A stretch of DNA of 64,000 nucleotides from Sphingomonas suaedae (GTDB lineage Bacteria > Pseudomonadota > Alphaproteobacteria > Sphingomonadales > Sphingomonadaceae): assembly GCF_007833215.1 (NCBI RefSeq), contig NZ_CP042239.1, forward strand, positions 1,054,001-1,118,000, read 5' to 3'. Position 1 is the stretch's first letter. Each line of letters opens with the position of its first letter. The notes beneath the pieces are model-generated. The model worked only from the letters and a program-made list of their open reading frames with translations, did not search any database and had not been told where the DNA came from. This document shows positions 7,684 to 16,526 of the stretch, in pieces. A program made the translations under genes and the position numbers.

Positions 7684-9195
7684 CTACCCCCCAACCGCGA
7701 CATCCGCCGTCAGCCCCAGCGCTCCCGCAAGCGCGCGGTGGCGCTTCTCCACCGCCTCGCCATAAAGCGGCGCGTCGTCCTCGCCCAGCCTTAGCGTCAG
7801 CCGCTCGTCTTCGACGCAGATCGACGATCGCCGCAACGGTCCCGCGACGCCGCCCGACAGCCGCTGTCCCAGCCGCATCGCCAGCCCCCAGAGCCGCGCA
7901 CGCTCCAGATCGTCGGGCAGGGCCAGTTGCCCGACCGGCGCAGGCGATTCGAGCCCGCCGCCCAATGAGGTGAACAGCGCCTGTGCCACGATCGCACGTC
8001 CCCGCGCGTCGATCCCCACCCAGTTCCCGTGCAGCGCGATCTCAAGGCCGCGTTCGGCGCGAAATTCCGGATTGGCGCGCCATCCGACATCGGCGAGAAG
8101 GCAGGCGGCATGGCGCAGCCGCGCCAGTTCCTCGATATCGTCCGCGAACAGCGGCGCGATCCACCGGTCCAGCAGGTCGCCATGTTCGGGAAACCGCCCC
8201 GATCGCCGCGCCTCGTCGCGCGTGGCGACGACCAGGGGGTCCTCGCGCCGCTCCTCGGCGCTCAACTCGCCATAAAGCAGTCCTTCGCGCAGCCCGAATG
8301 CGGAGGCGACCGTCTCGGCGCTCCCCAAATGCCGGATGAGCACGCCGAGCAGCGCAGCGGCATGTTCCATCGTTGCGACACGCCCCGAAGACAGGTTCGG
8401 CACGGCGCGGATCCGGCTCTTCCCCATTTGCGCGATCGTCCGCTGCAGGCGCGTCACCGTCGCTGCGGGCATCGCATATTCATGGATCACCGGCAGCGGA
8501 TAGCCGCTGAGATGCATGTCGAGCCGCGCCAGCGCACGCCATGATCCGCCGACAAGATAAAAAGGCAGGCCCTCGCCCCGTTTGCTCCACCCCGCCTCGC
8601 CCAGCATCCGCTCTACGGTCTTGTCGAGCACCCCCTTGCCCTGCGCGCGGATCGCTTCGAGCCGCAGCACGCCGAGGGGGAAGGACACGCGATCGGTCAC
8701 CGTCCCCGCCACCACGCGCACCAGCTCCAGCGACCCACCGCCCAGATCGCCGACGATGCCGTCAGCCTCCGGAATGCCCGACAGCACGCCATAGCCTGCG
8801 GCCACCGCCTCGGCCTCGCCCGACAGCAGCTCGACCTTGAGGCCGAGTGCGTTTGCGATTTCGATCAGCCGGTCACCATTGCTCGCCTCGCGCACCGCAG
8901 CGGTCGCCACCGTGCGCAGCGAATCGACCTCCATCTCGCGCGCCAGGCTCGAAAAACGCGCCAACGCGGTCGTCGCAAGGGCAAGCGCTTCCTCTCCGAT
9001 CGCCCCCGTTTCCGCGAGCGAGCGCCCCAGCCCCGCCATCACCTTTTCGTTGAACAGCGTCGCGGGCAATCGTGCCGACCCGTCATAGACGACCAGCCGG
9101 ATCGAGTTCGATCCGATGTCGATAATGCCGGTGCGACGGGTCTGCGGCGTCGCATCGGTGCGCGGGCGGCGAAAGATCAGGGCGGAAACGCTCAA
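7684..9195 (-). CDS. ppx: Exopolyphosphatase / guanosine pentaphosphatase (Ppx/GppA)
   Basis: Releases phosphate from the ends of polyphosphate, or from pppGpp. The 503 residues hold two actin/ASKHA-type domains (IIDIGSNSIRLVVYDG near residue 24; VGDLGGGSLELVRV near residue 148), then a helical HD-like C-terminal region. The family call Ppx/GppA is secure; which substrate dominates is not. The start overlaps the stop of ppk1 by four bases, so synthesis and breakdown of polyphosphate are encoded in one transcript. Confidence 0.93.
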   Translation of the reverse strand: MSVSALIFRRPRTDATPQTRRTGIIDIGSNSIRLVVYDGSARLPATLFNEKVMAGLGRSLAETGAIGEEALALATTALARFSSLAREMEVDSLRTVATAAVREASNGDRLIEIANALGLKVELLSGEAEAVAAGYGVLSGIPEADGIVGDLGGGSLELVRVVAGTVTDRVSFPLGVLRLEAIRAQGKGVLDKTVERMLGEAGWSKRGEGLPFYLVGGSWRALARLDMHLSGYPLPVIHEYAMPAATVTRLQRTIAQMGKSRIRAVPNLSSGRVATMEHAAALLGVLIRHLGSAETVASAFGLREGLLYGELSAEERREDPLVVATRDEARRSGRFPEHGDLLDRWIAPLFADDIEELARLRHAACLLADVGWRANPEFRAERGLEIALHGNWVGIDARGRAIVAQALFTSLGGGLESPAPVGQLALPDDLERARLWGLAMRLGQRLSGGVAGPLRRSSICVEDERLTLRLGEDDAPLYGEAVEKRHRALAGALGLTADVAVGG

Positions 9196-11378
9196 GCGCC
9201 CCGCTCCGCGCGCCAGCGACGCAGCGACAGCTTGGGCACCGCCCCGCTCGATTCCAGCGCCGCGCCGCGCCCCGACAGCGACGGATTGGTCATGAAATAG
9301 CGGTGCAGATTGAACGGCTTCTCGCCGGGTTCGTCGCGCACATATCGGCCATCGGGCTGCAGGTCCCAGCTTTGCTCGGTGTCGATCAGATTGGCGACCA
9401 TCACCTGGTCGAGCACCTGATCGTGGACCGTGGGGTTCAGGATCGGAAGCATGAACTCCACCCGACGGTCGAAGTTGCGTGGCATCCAGTCGGCGGACGA
9501 GATGAACACCTCCGCCCCGTCATTGGGCAGCGCCTTGCCATTGCCGAACGCCCAGATGCGGCTGTGCTCCAGGAACCGGCCGACGACCGACTTGACGTGG
9601 ATATGCTCGGACATCCCGGGGACTCCGGGGCGCAGGCAGCATATGCCACGGATGACCAGGTCGATCTCGACCCCCGCGTTGCTCGCCTCGTACAATTTCT
9701 CGATCATCACCGGATCGACCAGGCTGTTCATCTTCGCCCAGATCGCCGCAGGCTTCCCCGCCAGCGCATTGGCGATCTCGCGATCGACCAGCTCGATCAG
9801 CCGCTCGCGCAAATGACGGGGCGAGACGGTCAGCAGTTCCAGATCCTGCGGCTCGACATAGCCGGTGACGTAGTTGAAGATCTTCGCGGCATCGCGGCCC
9901 ATGCGCGGGTCGGCGGTGAAGAAGCTCAAATCGGTATAGATGCGCGCGGTGATCGGGTGATAATTCCCCGTGCCGAAGTGGCAGTAAGTTCGGAATTCGT
10001 CGCCCTCGCGCCGCACCACCATCGAAATCTTGGCATGGGTCTTCCAGCTGGTGAAGCCATAGATGACCTGCACGCCCGCGCGTTCGAGCGCGCTGGCCCA
10101 GAGCAGATTCTGCTCCTCGTCGAACCGCGCCTTGATCTCGACCACGGCGGTCACCGACTTGCCGGCCTCTGCTGCGGCGATCAGCGCCTGGATCACCGCC
10201 GATTGCTTGCCTGCGCGGTACAGCGTCTGCTTGATCGCAACGACATCGGGATCGCTCGCCGCCTGGCGCAGATAGGCCAGCACCACGTCGAACGTCTCAT
10301 AGGGGTGATGGATGACGATGTCCTTGGCGCGGATCGCCGCGAAACAATCACCGTCATATTCGCGGATTCGTTCGGGAAAACGGGCGGCATAGGGCGAGAA
10401 TTTGAGGTCGGGCCGGTCCTCCTCGACGATCGAGGCCAGGTCGCCGATGCCCAGAAACCCGCCGGTCTCGGTCAACAGCGCGTCGCTGCCGCCCAGTTCC
10501 TCCTTGAGCACCGCCTCCAGCCCCGGATCGATACCCTCCTCCATCTCCAGCCGGATCACGCGGCCGCGGCGGCGGCGCTTGATCGCGGTGCGGAAATACA
10601 GGACCAGGTCTTCGGCCTCTTCCTCAAGCTCGATATCGCTGTCGCGCAGCACGCGGAAGGTCGCGGACTTGCGGATCTCGAACCCGGGGAACAGCTGCGG
10701 CGCAAAACGCTTGAGCAACGTCTCTACCGACACGTAACGCGCGACATCGCCCGGAATCCGCACGAAGCGTGGCGTCGCGGCGGGAAGCAGCACCAGCTCG
10801 CGCACCGCCTCGCCATCGCTGGCGCGGACAAGGTCGAAGATGACGCTCAACCCCTTATTGGGGATGAACGGAAAGGGATGCGACGGATCAAGCGCCTGTG
10901 GCGTCAGGATCGGGAAGATCTGGAGCCGGAAATGCTCCTCGACCCATTGCGCGATCTCCCCGGTCAGCGCGTCGCCGTCCAGCACCTCGATCCCGCGCTC
11001 GCCAAGCGCGCTGCGAATCTCGTGCCACACCGCCTGCTGACTGCTCACCAGGTTGCTGGCATCGGCGACGATCGCGGCCAATTGCTGCCCAGGGGTCAGT
11101 CCGTCGGTCGAATGCGCCTCCACCTCCTGCATCTGCTGGCCCTTGAGCCCCGCGACGCGAACCATGAAGAATTCGTCGAGGTTGGAGCCGGATATCGACA
11201 GGAAGCGCAGCCGCTCCAGCATCGGATGGGCGGGATTGCACGCCTCCTCCATCACCCGGCGGTTGAACGCCAGCCAGGAAAGCTCGCGGTTGAAATAACG
11301 CGCTTCGGGAACCGCCGCAGTCGACAATTCACCCGTGTTGAGGGTCTTTTCGGTCTTGGCGTGCGCGCGGGTCGACAT
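9192..11378 (-). CDS. ppk1: Polyphosphate kinase 1
   Basis: Makes polyphosphate from ATP. The 728 residues follow the usual N-H-C1-C2 layout: YFNRELSWLAFNRRVMEEA starts the N domain, and SWKTHAKISMVVRR and CHFGTGNYHP in the phospholipase-D-like half carry the histidine that is phosphorylated and its partner. HPYETFDVVLAYLRQAA is also typical. I place the start at ATG 11378, behind AGGACGC; an upstream codon at 11411 would overlap hda. It lies ten bases after hda and overlaps ppx, giving the order hda-ppk1-ppx. Confidence 0.96.
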   Translation of the reverse strand: MSTRAHAKTEKTLNTGELSTAAVPEARYFNRELSWLAFNRRVMEEACNPAHPMLERLRFLSISGSNLDEFFMVRVAGLKGQQMQEVEAHSTDGLTPGQQLAAIVADASNLVSSQQAVWHEIRSALGERGIEVLDGDALTGEIAQWVEEHFRLQIFPILTPQALDPSHPFPFIPNKGLSVIFDLVRASDGEAVRELVLLPAATPRFVRIPGDVARYVSVETLLKRFAPQLFPGFEIRKSATFRVLRDSDIELEEEAEDLVLYFRTAIKRRRRGRVIRLEMEEGIDPGLEAVLKEELGGSDALLTETGGFLGIGDLASIVEEDRPDLKFSPYAARFPERIREYDGDCFAAIRAKDIVIHHPYETFDVVLAYLRQAASDPDVVAIKQTLYRAGKQSAVIQALIAAAEAGKSVTAVVEIKARFDEEQNLLWASALERAGVQVIYGFTSWKTHAKISMVVRREGDEFRTYCHFGTGNYHPITARIYTDLSFFTADPRMGRDAAKIFNYVTGYVEPQDLELLTVSPRHLRERLIELVDREIANALAGKPAAIWAKMNSLVDPVMIEKLYEASNAGVEIDLVIRGICCLRPGVPGMSEHIHVKSVVGRFLEHSRIWAFGNGKALPNDGAEVFISSADWMPRNFDRRVEFMLPILNPTVHDQVLDQVMVANLIDTEQSWDLQPDGRYVRDEPGEKPFNLHRYFMTNPSLSGRGAALESSGAVPKLSLRRWRAERGA

Positions 11379-11388
11379 GCGTCCTCGT

Positions 11389-12012
11389 TCAGCTTGGGTC
11401 GGCTGCCTCACGGAGCAGCGCGGCCTGTGTCAATGTGGCCCGCGCCGTGGGAATCGACAAGCGCCGGTTGCCGCGACGGCTCGCATCCTCTTCCAGCGCC
11501 TCGGCGGCACGCAGGATCGCAAGATGCGTCCGTTCGATCCGGCGTATCACCCAGGCCACTAGATCGGGAGTCGCGACAAGTTCATGACGCTCCAGCAAAA
11601 GTGCGAAGATATCGTGCGCCAGCGCATCGTCCGGCGCCCCGATCCGCGCGACCACGCTGGCCCCCAGCCGCGATCGCAGGTCGGGCAGCCGCACGCTCCA
11701 GGCCGGGGGGACGTGATCCGCGACCAGAAACAACGGCTTGTGCTCCGCCTGCGCCGTGTTCCAGGCGTGGAACAGCGCGGTCTCGTCCTGCCGGTCGGCA
11801 TCGTCGATCATCGTTCCGCCGCTGCGCGTTGCCATCGTTCGCGCCAGCGTGCTGCGTCCGGATTTGCGCGGCCCGGTGATGATCCCGGCCATCACCGGCC
11901 AGGTCGCCCAGCGCTCCAGCATCCGGACCGCATCGGCATTGGACTCACCGATCAGGAACCTGTCCTCGCGCGCGCCGGGATATCGGGCGAGCGGCAGGGA
12001 AAGCTGGCTCAT
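11389..12012 (-). CDS. hda: DnaA regulatory inactivator Hda family protein
   Basis: Hda works with the DNA sliding clamp to trigger ATP hydrolysis on DnaA and so limits re-initiation. The 207-residue protein starts MSQLSLPL, where QLSLPL is a clamp-binding motif. The P-loop reads GPRKSGRST, with arginine in place of the usual lysine, as also seen in enterobacterial Hda. The remainder is a short AAA+ domain with the DnaA-like helical lid. ATG 12012 was chosen because the clamp motif must be N-terminal and it overlaps the preceding stop (ATGA). It precedes ppk1 by ten bases. Confidence 0.88.
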   Translation of the reverse strand: MSQLSLPLARYPGAREDRFLIGESNADAVRMLERWATWPVMAGIITGPRKSGRSTLARTMATRSGGTMIDDADRQDETALFHAWNTAQAEHKPLFLVADHVPPAWSVRLPDLRSRLGASVVARIGAPDDALAHDIFALLLERHELVATPDLVAWVIRRIERTHLAILRAAEALEEDASRRGNRRLSIPTARATLTQAALLREAADPS

Positions 12013-13298
12013 TCCGGCCCGTCTGCTCCGCTTTCGGGGATCGGCGAGGATGCCGGTGGTGCGGGTGGCGGCGGCGCCGGATTGGCTCCTCCGCGACGGA
12101 TGCGCAACACGCCCGCGCCCTCCTCGACCTGCCATCCGCGCGCCTGAAGCGCCGACCGCAACGACGCCTGGCTGCCGTCATAGGTGACGCGCATCAGCGA
12201 CACGCCGCCCAGCGCGGTGCTGGTGGTGATCGCCGAACTCACGCCCGGAACGCCGCGCAACGCCGCCTCGCCGCCGGTCAATGCGCCGACGGTCGGAGTC
12301 TCGAACTGGATTGTATAGACCGCGCCGGTCGGCACCACCGGGGTCTCGCCGGTCTCGATGGGCACTTCCTCCCCGGTTTCCTCGACGGGGACCTCCGGCT
12401 TGGGGGGTTCGGTGATTAGCAGCCGATCGGCCTTCAGCACGCCCGCGCGCAACGCATCCTGATATGCCCTGTCGATCCGTGCGATGCCCGCGTCGATCAG
12501 CGCGGGGAGCGCATTGCCGTCATTCACCCGCAGCACGAATTGCGCCAGCATCCGGTTGTCCGGCCCGTGTCCGGCGGTGAAGACGCCGGTGATCGGTCCG
12601 CCCGGATAGGCACGCCGCAGCTCGACGGTCGGGATCAGGATGTCGTGCGCGCCATATTGATCCAGGATCGACCGCCACCAGCCGCGTCCGCGCCGCGCCA
12701 CCTGCCCCGCATTCATCAGCAGGCGGTCCGGGCCGGTGCCATTGGGCCGGACATAGTCGATCGAACTGTTGCCAGTACGGAACCGCCCCCAGCCCTCGGC
12801 AAAGGCGCTGTTGCCCTCGAACACGCGATGCACACCGCCGGAAATCTGCACCGGCACCAGCAGCATCGGCGGCGATCGCATCATCTGGCCGCCCACGCCC
12901 AGGATCGACGCCGCGCGCCCGCGATCGAACAACACGCCAAGCCGCGCGACATAGCGGTTGGGGCCGATCTGCTCATTTTCGACGACGATGCCGGTGACCA
13001 TCCCGTCAAGCGCCGAATCGGACAGGCTCGAACTGCGCCCGGCCAGTCGCTGCGCCAGCATCCCCCATGCCTTGCGCTGCGCCAGCCGCCAGCCGCCCAG
13101 CCGGGCCGCCTCGGCATTCTTGCCGCGCACATCGACATCGACGCCGCTCACCTCGAAACTGCCCGAACTGTCGCCCGCCTCGCGGCTCGAATCGACCTTG
13201 GCCGCGCCCTTGCCCGATTGCGCAACGGCGAATCCGGCGGACGCAAGCAGCGCGGCGATGCCGATCGCGGCGATGGCGGGGGAAGGACGTACTGACAT
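12009..13298 (-). CDS. Exported protein of unknown function (DUF2066-like)
   Basis: 429 residues with a clear signal peptide (SVRPSPAIAAIGIAALL, cleavage near AVAQ). The middle resembles the DUF2066 type (AQRKAWGMLAQRLAGR; RYVARLGVLFDRGRAASILG). A C-terminal domain of about 75 residues looks like a ferredoxin-like beta-alpha-beta fold, followed by a proline-rich tail. The function is not known to me. ATG 13298, behind AAGGGCGCGGA, fits the signal peptide better than the ATG nine codons upstream. It overlaps hda by four bases and diverges from purM, so it may share a promoter region with the purine genes. Confidence 0.75.
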   Translation of the reverse strand: MSVRPSPAIAAIGIAALLASAGFAVAQSGKGAAKVDSSREAGDSSGSFEVSGVDVDVRGKNAEAARLGGWRLAQRKAWGMLAQRLAGRSSSLSDSALDGMVTGIVVENEQIGPNRYVARLGVLFDRGRAASILGVGGQMMRSPPMLLVPVQISGGVHRVFEGNSAFAEGWGRFRTGNSSIDYVRPNGTGPDRLLMNAGQVARRGRGWWRSILDQYGAHDILIPTVELRRAYPGGPITGVFTAGHGPDNRMLAQFVLRVNDGNALPALIDAGIARIDRAYQDALRAGVLKADRLLITEPPKPEVPVEETGEEVPIETGETPVVPTGAVYTIQFETPTVGALTGGEAALRGVPGVSSAITTSTALGGVSLMRVTYDGSQASLRSALQARGWQVEEGAGVLRIRRGGANPAPPPPAPPASSPIPESGADGPE

Positions 13299-13359
13299 TC
13301 CGCGCCCTTTTGGCGAAGAGGACATGGAAATCCAAGCGCGATGTGGCTAGGCGCCTCAC

Positions 13360-14454
13360 ATGACCGATCCCGAGTCCTATACCTACGCCCAGGCGGGCGT
13401 CTCGATCGACGCCGGCAATGCGCTGGTCAAGGCCATCGCCCCGCTCGCCCGCGCGACGCGCCGTCCCGGCGCCGACGCCGATCTCGGCGGGTTCGGCGGC
13501 CTGTTCGACCTCAAGGCGGCGGGCTTCACCGATCCACTGCTGGTCGCCGCCAATGACGGCGTCGGCACCAAGCTCAAACTGGCGATCGAGCATGACAGCC
13601 ATGACGGCGTCGGCGTGGATCTCGTCGCGATGTGCGCCAACGATCTGATCGTTCAGGGGGCCGAACCGCTCTTCTTCCTCGATTATTTCGCCACCGGCAA
13701 GCTGGTCGGTGGCGTCGCCGAACGCGTCATCGCGAGCATCGCGGAAGGCTGCAAGCAGGCGGGTTGCGCGTTGATCGGCGGCGAGACCGCAGAGATGCCC
13801 GGCATGTACGCCGATGGCGACTATGACTTGGCAGGCTTCTGCGTCGGCGCGGTCGAGCGCGACCAGTTGCTCGACGGCAAGAAGATCGCACCCGGCGACG
13901 TCATGCTCGGCCTCGCCTCGACCGGCGTCCATTCCAACGGCTATTCGCTGGTACGCCGCCTCGCCGCGGACAAGGGCTGGAAGCTGGACCGCCCCGCCCC
14001 GTTCGATCACGAAACGATCCTGCGCGACGCGTTGATGGCGCCGACCCGCATCTATGTGAAATCGCTGCTCCCGCTGCTGAAGGCGGGACGGATCCACGGC
14101 CTCGCCCATATCACCGGCGGCGGACTGCTCGAGAATATCCCGCGCGTCCTGCCCGAAGGCTGCCACGCCCGCGTCGATGCCGACAGCTGGGCCCAACCGC
14201 GGCTGATGGCGTTCCTCCAGGCCCAGGGAAATATCGAGCCGCAGGAAATGGCGCGCACCTTCAACTGCGGCATCGGCATGGTCGCGGTCGTCGCGGCGGA
14301 TCAGGCGGACGCGGTCGCGGCGGCGCTGGAAGCTGCGGGCGAGTCCGTCCACCGCATCGGCACGATCGAAACGGGCCAGCGCGGCTGCACCGTCACCGGC
14401 AGCGCCGAGACCTGGAGCGCGCGCGCCGACTGGGAAGCGACGCATACCCACTGA
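13360..14454 (+). CDS. purM: Phosphoribosylformylglycinamidine cyclo-ligase
   Basis: AIR synthetase, fifth step of purine synthesis: closes the imidazole ring of FGAM with ATP. The 364 residues contain the PurM-type ATP-grasp-like signature [34 protein letters not shown], the [11 protein letters not shown] loop and the C-terminal [17 protein letters not shown] block. It is followed by purN after a 92-base gap that holds an inverted repeat pair, so the two are probably still one transcription unit. Confidence 0.96.
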   Translation: MTDPESYTYAQAGVSIDAGNALVKAIAPLARATRRPGADADLGGFGGLFDLKAAGFTDPLLVAANDGVGTKLKLAIEHDSHDGVGVDLVAMCANDLIVQGAEPLFFLDYFATGKLVGGVAERVIASIAEGCKQAGCALIGGETAEMPGMYADGDYDLAGFCVGAVERDQLLDGKKIAPGDVMLGLASTGVHSNGYSLVRRLAADKGWKLDRPAPFDHETILRDALMAPTRIYVKSLLPLLKAGRIHGLAHITGGGLLENIPRVLPEGCHARVDADSWAQPRLMAFLQAQGNIEPQEMARTFNCGIGMVAVVAADQADAVAAALEAAGESVHRIGTIETGQRGCTVTGSAETWSARADWEATHTH

Positions 14455-14457
14455 CGT

Positions 14458-14541
14458 CCGTTTGCCCTGAGCTTGTCGAAGGGCGTCACCCACCCGATGT
14501 TGCGAAGAAGAACCGTGCTTCGACAAGCTCAGCACCAACGG
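14458..14541. repeat. Inverted repeat pair (GAGCTTGTCGAAGGGC family), copy B
   Basis: 27 bases at 14458-14484 are identical to copy A. The partner at 14518-14541 is inverted and more diverged (CTTCGACAAGCTCAGCACCA). It fills most of the gap between purM and purN, so a stem here could tune how much purN message follows purM. Confidence 0.85.
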
Positions 14542-14546
14542 CTGTA

Positions 14547-15113
14547 ATGACCCATAAGCTCGGCATCCTCATCTCCGGCCGCGGATCGAACATGCAGGCG
14601 CTGGTCGAAGGATCACGCGTCCCCGGCAGCCCTTATTCGGTCGCCCTCGTCGCCTCCGACAAGCCCGAAGCCGCCGGCCTGGCCTGGGCGGCGGGACAGG
14701 GAATCGCCACCTTTGCCCGATCGCCCAAGGGCCTGGCCAAAGCCGATTACGAATCGCAGATCGACGCCGCCCTGCGCAGCCACGGGGTCGAGGCGATCGC
14801 CCTTGCCGGCTATATGCGCCTCCTCTCCGACGCTTTCGTCGCGCGCTGGCGCGGACATATCGTCAACATCCACCCTTCCCTGCTCCCCAACTATAAGGGC
14901 CTCGACACCCACGCGCGCGCGATCGAGGCAGGCGACAGCCATGGCGGCTGTTCGGTCCACATCGTTACCGAGGAACTGGATGGCGGCGCGGTGCTGGGTC
15001 AGTCGAAGGTGCCGATCCTTCCCGGCGACACCGCCGATACCCTCGCGCAGCGCGTCCTTGCCGAGGAACACAAACTCTATCCCCGCATTGTCGCACAATG
15101 GCTGAGCAGATGA
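14547..15113 (+). CDS. purN: Phosphoribosylglycinamide formyltransferase
   Basis: GAR transformylase: transfers formyl from 10-formyl-tetrahydrofolate to GAR in purine synthesis. The 188 residues have the GRGSNMQALVEG phosphate loop and the catalytic Asn-His-Asp set in VNIHPSLLPNYKGLDTHARA and EELDGGAVLGQ. The chain ends IVAQWLSR, the normal length. It follows purM and overlaps the next gene by four bases (ATGA). Confidence 0.96.
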   Translation: MTHKLGILISGRGSNMQALVEGSRVPGSPYSVALVASDKPEAAGLAWAAGQGIATFARSPKGLAKADYESQIDAALRSHGVEAIALAGYMRLLSDAFVARWRGHIVNIHPSLLPNYKGLDTHARAIEAGDSHGGCSVHIVTEELDGGAVLGQSKVPILPGDTADTLAQRVLAEEHKLYPRIVAQWLSR

Positions 15114-15487
15114 GCCCCGAAGCGAGCGTCGCGTTGGAAAAACTCCGTGCGATCGCGCTCGCATTGCCAGAGGCAAACGAGAAGCTCTCGCACGGGATGC
15201 CTGCCTTCTTCATCACCAAGGGCAAGATGTTCGCCTATTTCTGGCACGCGCATCATGGCGACGATGTCACCTCCGCCATCGTCAAGACGAGCGGGCCGGA
15301 GGAACAGGAAATGCTCATCGAGATGGAGCCTGACCTCTATTACCGCCCGCCCTATTTCGGCCCGTCGGGCTGGGTTGGCATCCATCTCGACGCCCCCGAC
15401 CTCGATTGGGACCGGGTCGGCGATCGCGTCGCGATCAGCTGGGAACTGGTCGCGCCCCGCCGCCTGCTCGAGGCCGGCGGTCGTTAA
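15110..15487 (+). CDS. MmcQ/YjbR family protein
   Basis: 125 residues with the YjbR/MmcQ fold, a small domain reminiscent of type II secretion chaperones and sometimes described as DNA-binding; its role is not established. LRAIALALPEANEKLSHGMPAFF and KMFAYFW are the conserved N-terminal part, and DLYYRPPYFGPSGWVGIHLD the second half. The ATG at 15110 overlaps the purN stop (ATGA); an in-frame ATG at 15098 would add four residues. Probably in the purM-purN operon by read-through. Confidence 0.83.
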   Translation: MSPEASVALEKLRAIALALPEANEKLSHGMPAFFITKGKMFAYFWHAHHGDDVTSAIVKTSGPEEQEMLIEMEPDLYYRPPYFGPSGWVGIHLDAPDLDWDRVGDRVAISWELVAPRRLLEAGGR

Positions 15488-15579
15488 TCGCCGCTTATCC
15501 GACGAAGTGACGGATTTCGGGGATATTTTGCATTTCTTCCGCGTTAAGCCCGGTCTCGGCAACAGGGAAGATATACGCC

Positions 15580-15780
15580 ATGGACGGCCAGGGACTTGAA
15601 CCGCATCGGCAGGGGGGGACAGCAAGCGCGGAGGCAGGCATCGTCCTGCTCGAGGGACCGGGGGGCCTGGCAATCGCGCTGACCCCCGATGCGGCAGAGG
15701 CCACCGCGCGCAACCTCACCGCCGCCGCAGCCGAGGCCCGTGGGCAAGAACCCATGCAATTTCCGCCCGTCCCTGCCTGA
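15580..15780 (+). CDS. Small hypothetical protein
   Basis: A 66-residue protein I do not recognise by function. It has a good ribosome-binding site (GGGAAGA about seven bases before the ATG). The centre (IVLLEGPGGLAIALTPDAAEATARNLTAAAAEARG) looks like a beta hairpin followed by a helix, as in small proteins that modify a partner enzyme. It is preceded by an AT-richer stretch of 92 bases that may hold its promoter, and it ends 43 bases before the EEP hydrolase gene. Confidence 0.6.
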   Translation: MDGQGLEPHRQGGTASAEAGIVLLEGPGGLAIALTPDAAEATARNLTAAAAEARGQEPMQFPPVPA

Positions 15781-15823
15781 CCGCACCCTTGCCTCGCCGC
15801 TTCGGGAGCCCCAAACAGGGCCG

Positions 15824-16519
15824 ATGCTGAAAGTTGCCAGCTACAATATGCGCAAGGCGATCGGTACCGACCGTCGCCGCCGTCCCGAGCGCACGCTCGA
15901 AGTGCTGCGCGAGATCGATGCCGATGTGATCGCGCTCCAGGAATGCGACCGCCGCTTCGGCCAGCGCCAGGGCGTCATCTCTCCGCACATGCTCGACGAG
16001 CACAGCCCCTGGAAGGCCGTGTCCTTTGGCGTGCGTCATGGCAGCATGGGCTGGCACGGCAATGCGATCCTCGTGCGAAAGGATGCGCAGATCCTCGATT
16101 GCGAGATCGTCCACCTCCCCGCGCTCGAGCCGCGCGGCGCGGTGATGGCGGATTTGCGCATCGGCGGCGAGTTGCTCCGGGTGGTCGGTATGCATCTCGA
16201 CCTGTCGGGCCTGTGGCGGCGGCGCCAGGCCCATGCGATCCTGACCCATATCGGCGCGTGCGACCGTGCGATGCCCACGGTGATGATGGGCGATCTCAAC
16301 GACTGGAGCGCGCAATCGGGGTGCCTGCGCGATTTCGGGAGAGAGTTCAGCTTCGCGCCGACGGGCCGCTCCTTTCACGCCCGCCGCCCGGTCGCGCGGC
16401 TTGACCGGATCATGGTCTCCAGCGATCTGACGGTGGAGGATTGCGGGGTGAACGACAGCGCGGCGGCGCGCACCGCATCCGACCATCTGCCCGTCTGGGC
16501 GCGGATCAAGCGGGGCTGA
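15824..16519 (+). CDS. Endonuclease/exonuclease/phosphatase family protein
   Basis: 231 residues of the EEP fold, which includes nucleases, sphingomyelinases and inositol phosphatases. Seen in order: SYNMRKAIG (metal Asn), LQECDRRFG (metal Glu), GMHLDL, MMGDLNDW (Asp/Asn pair) and the terminal TASDHLPVWARI (catalytic Asp-His). No signal peptide, so probably cytoplasmic. The start ATG 15824 gives the usual MLKVASYN N-terminus. The substrate is unknown. It lies seven bases before the patatin gene, so the two are probably co-expressed. Confidence 0.85.
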   Translation: MLKVASYNMRKAIGTDRRRRPERTLEVLREIDADVIALQECDRRFGQRQGVISPHMLDEHSPWKAVSFGVRHGSMGWHGNAILVRKDAQILDCEIVHLPALEPRGAVMADLRIGGELLRVVGMHLDLSGLWRRRQAHAILTHIGACDRAMPTVMMGDLNDWSAQSGCLRDFGREFSFAPTGRSFHARRPVARLDRIMVSSDLTVEDCGVNDSAAARTASDHLPVWARIKRG

Positions 16520-16526
16520 GAGCGCA

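Noticed and set aside
9303..11879. 858-codon plus-strand frame across ppk1 and hda.
   Set aside because: Antisense to well-conserved ppk1; composition of a shadow frame.
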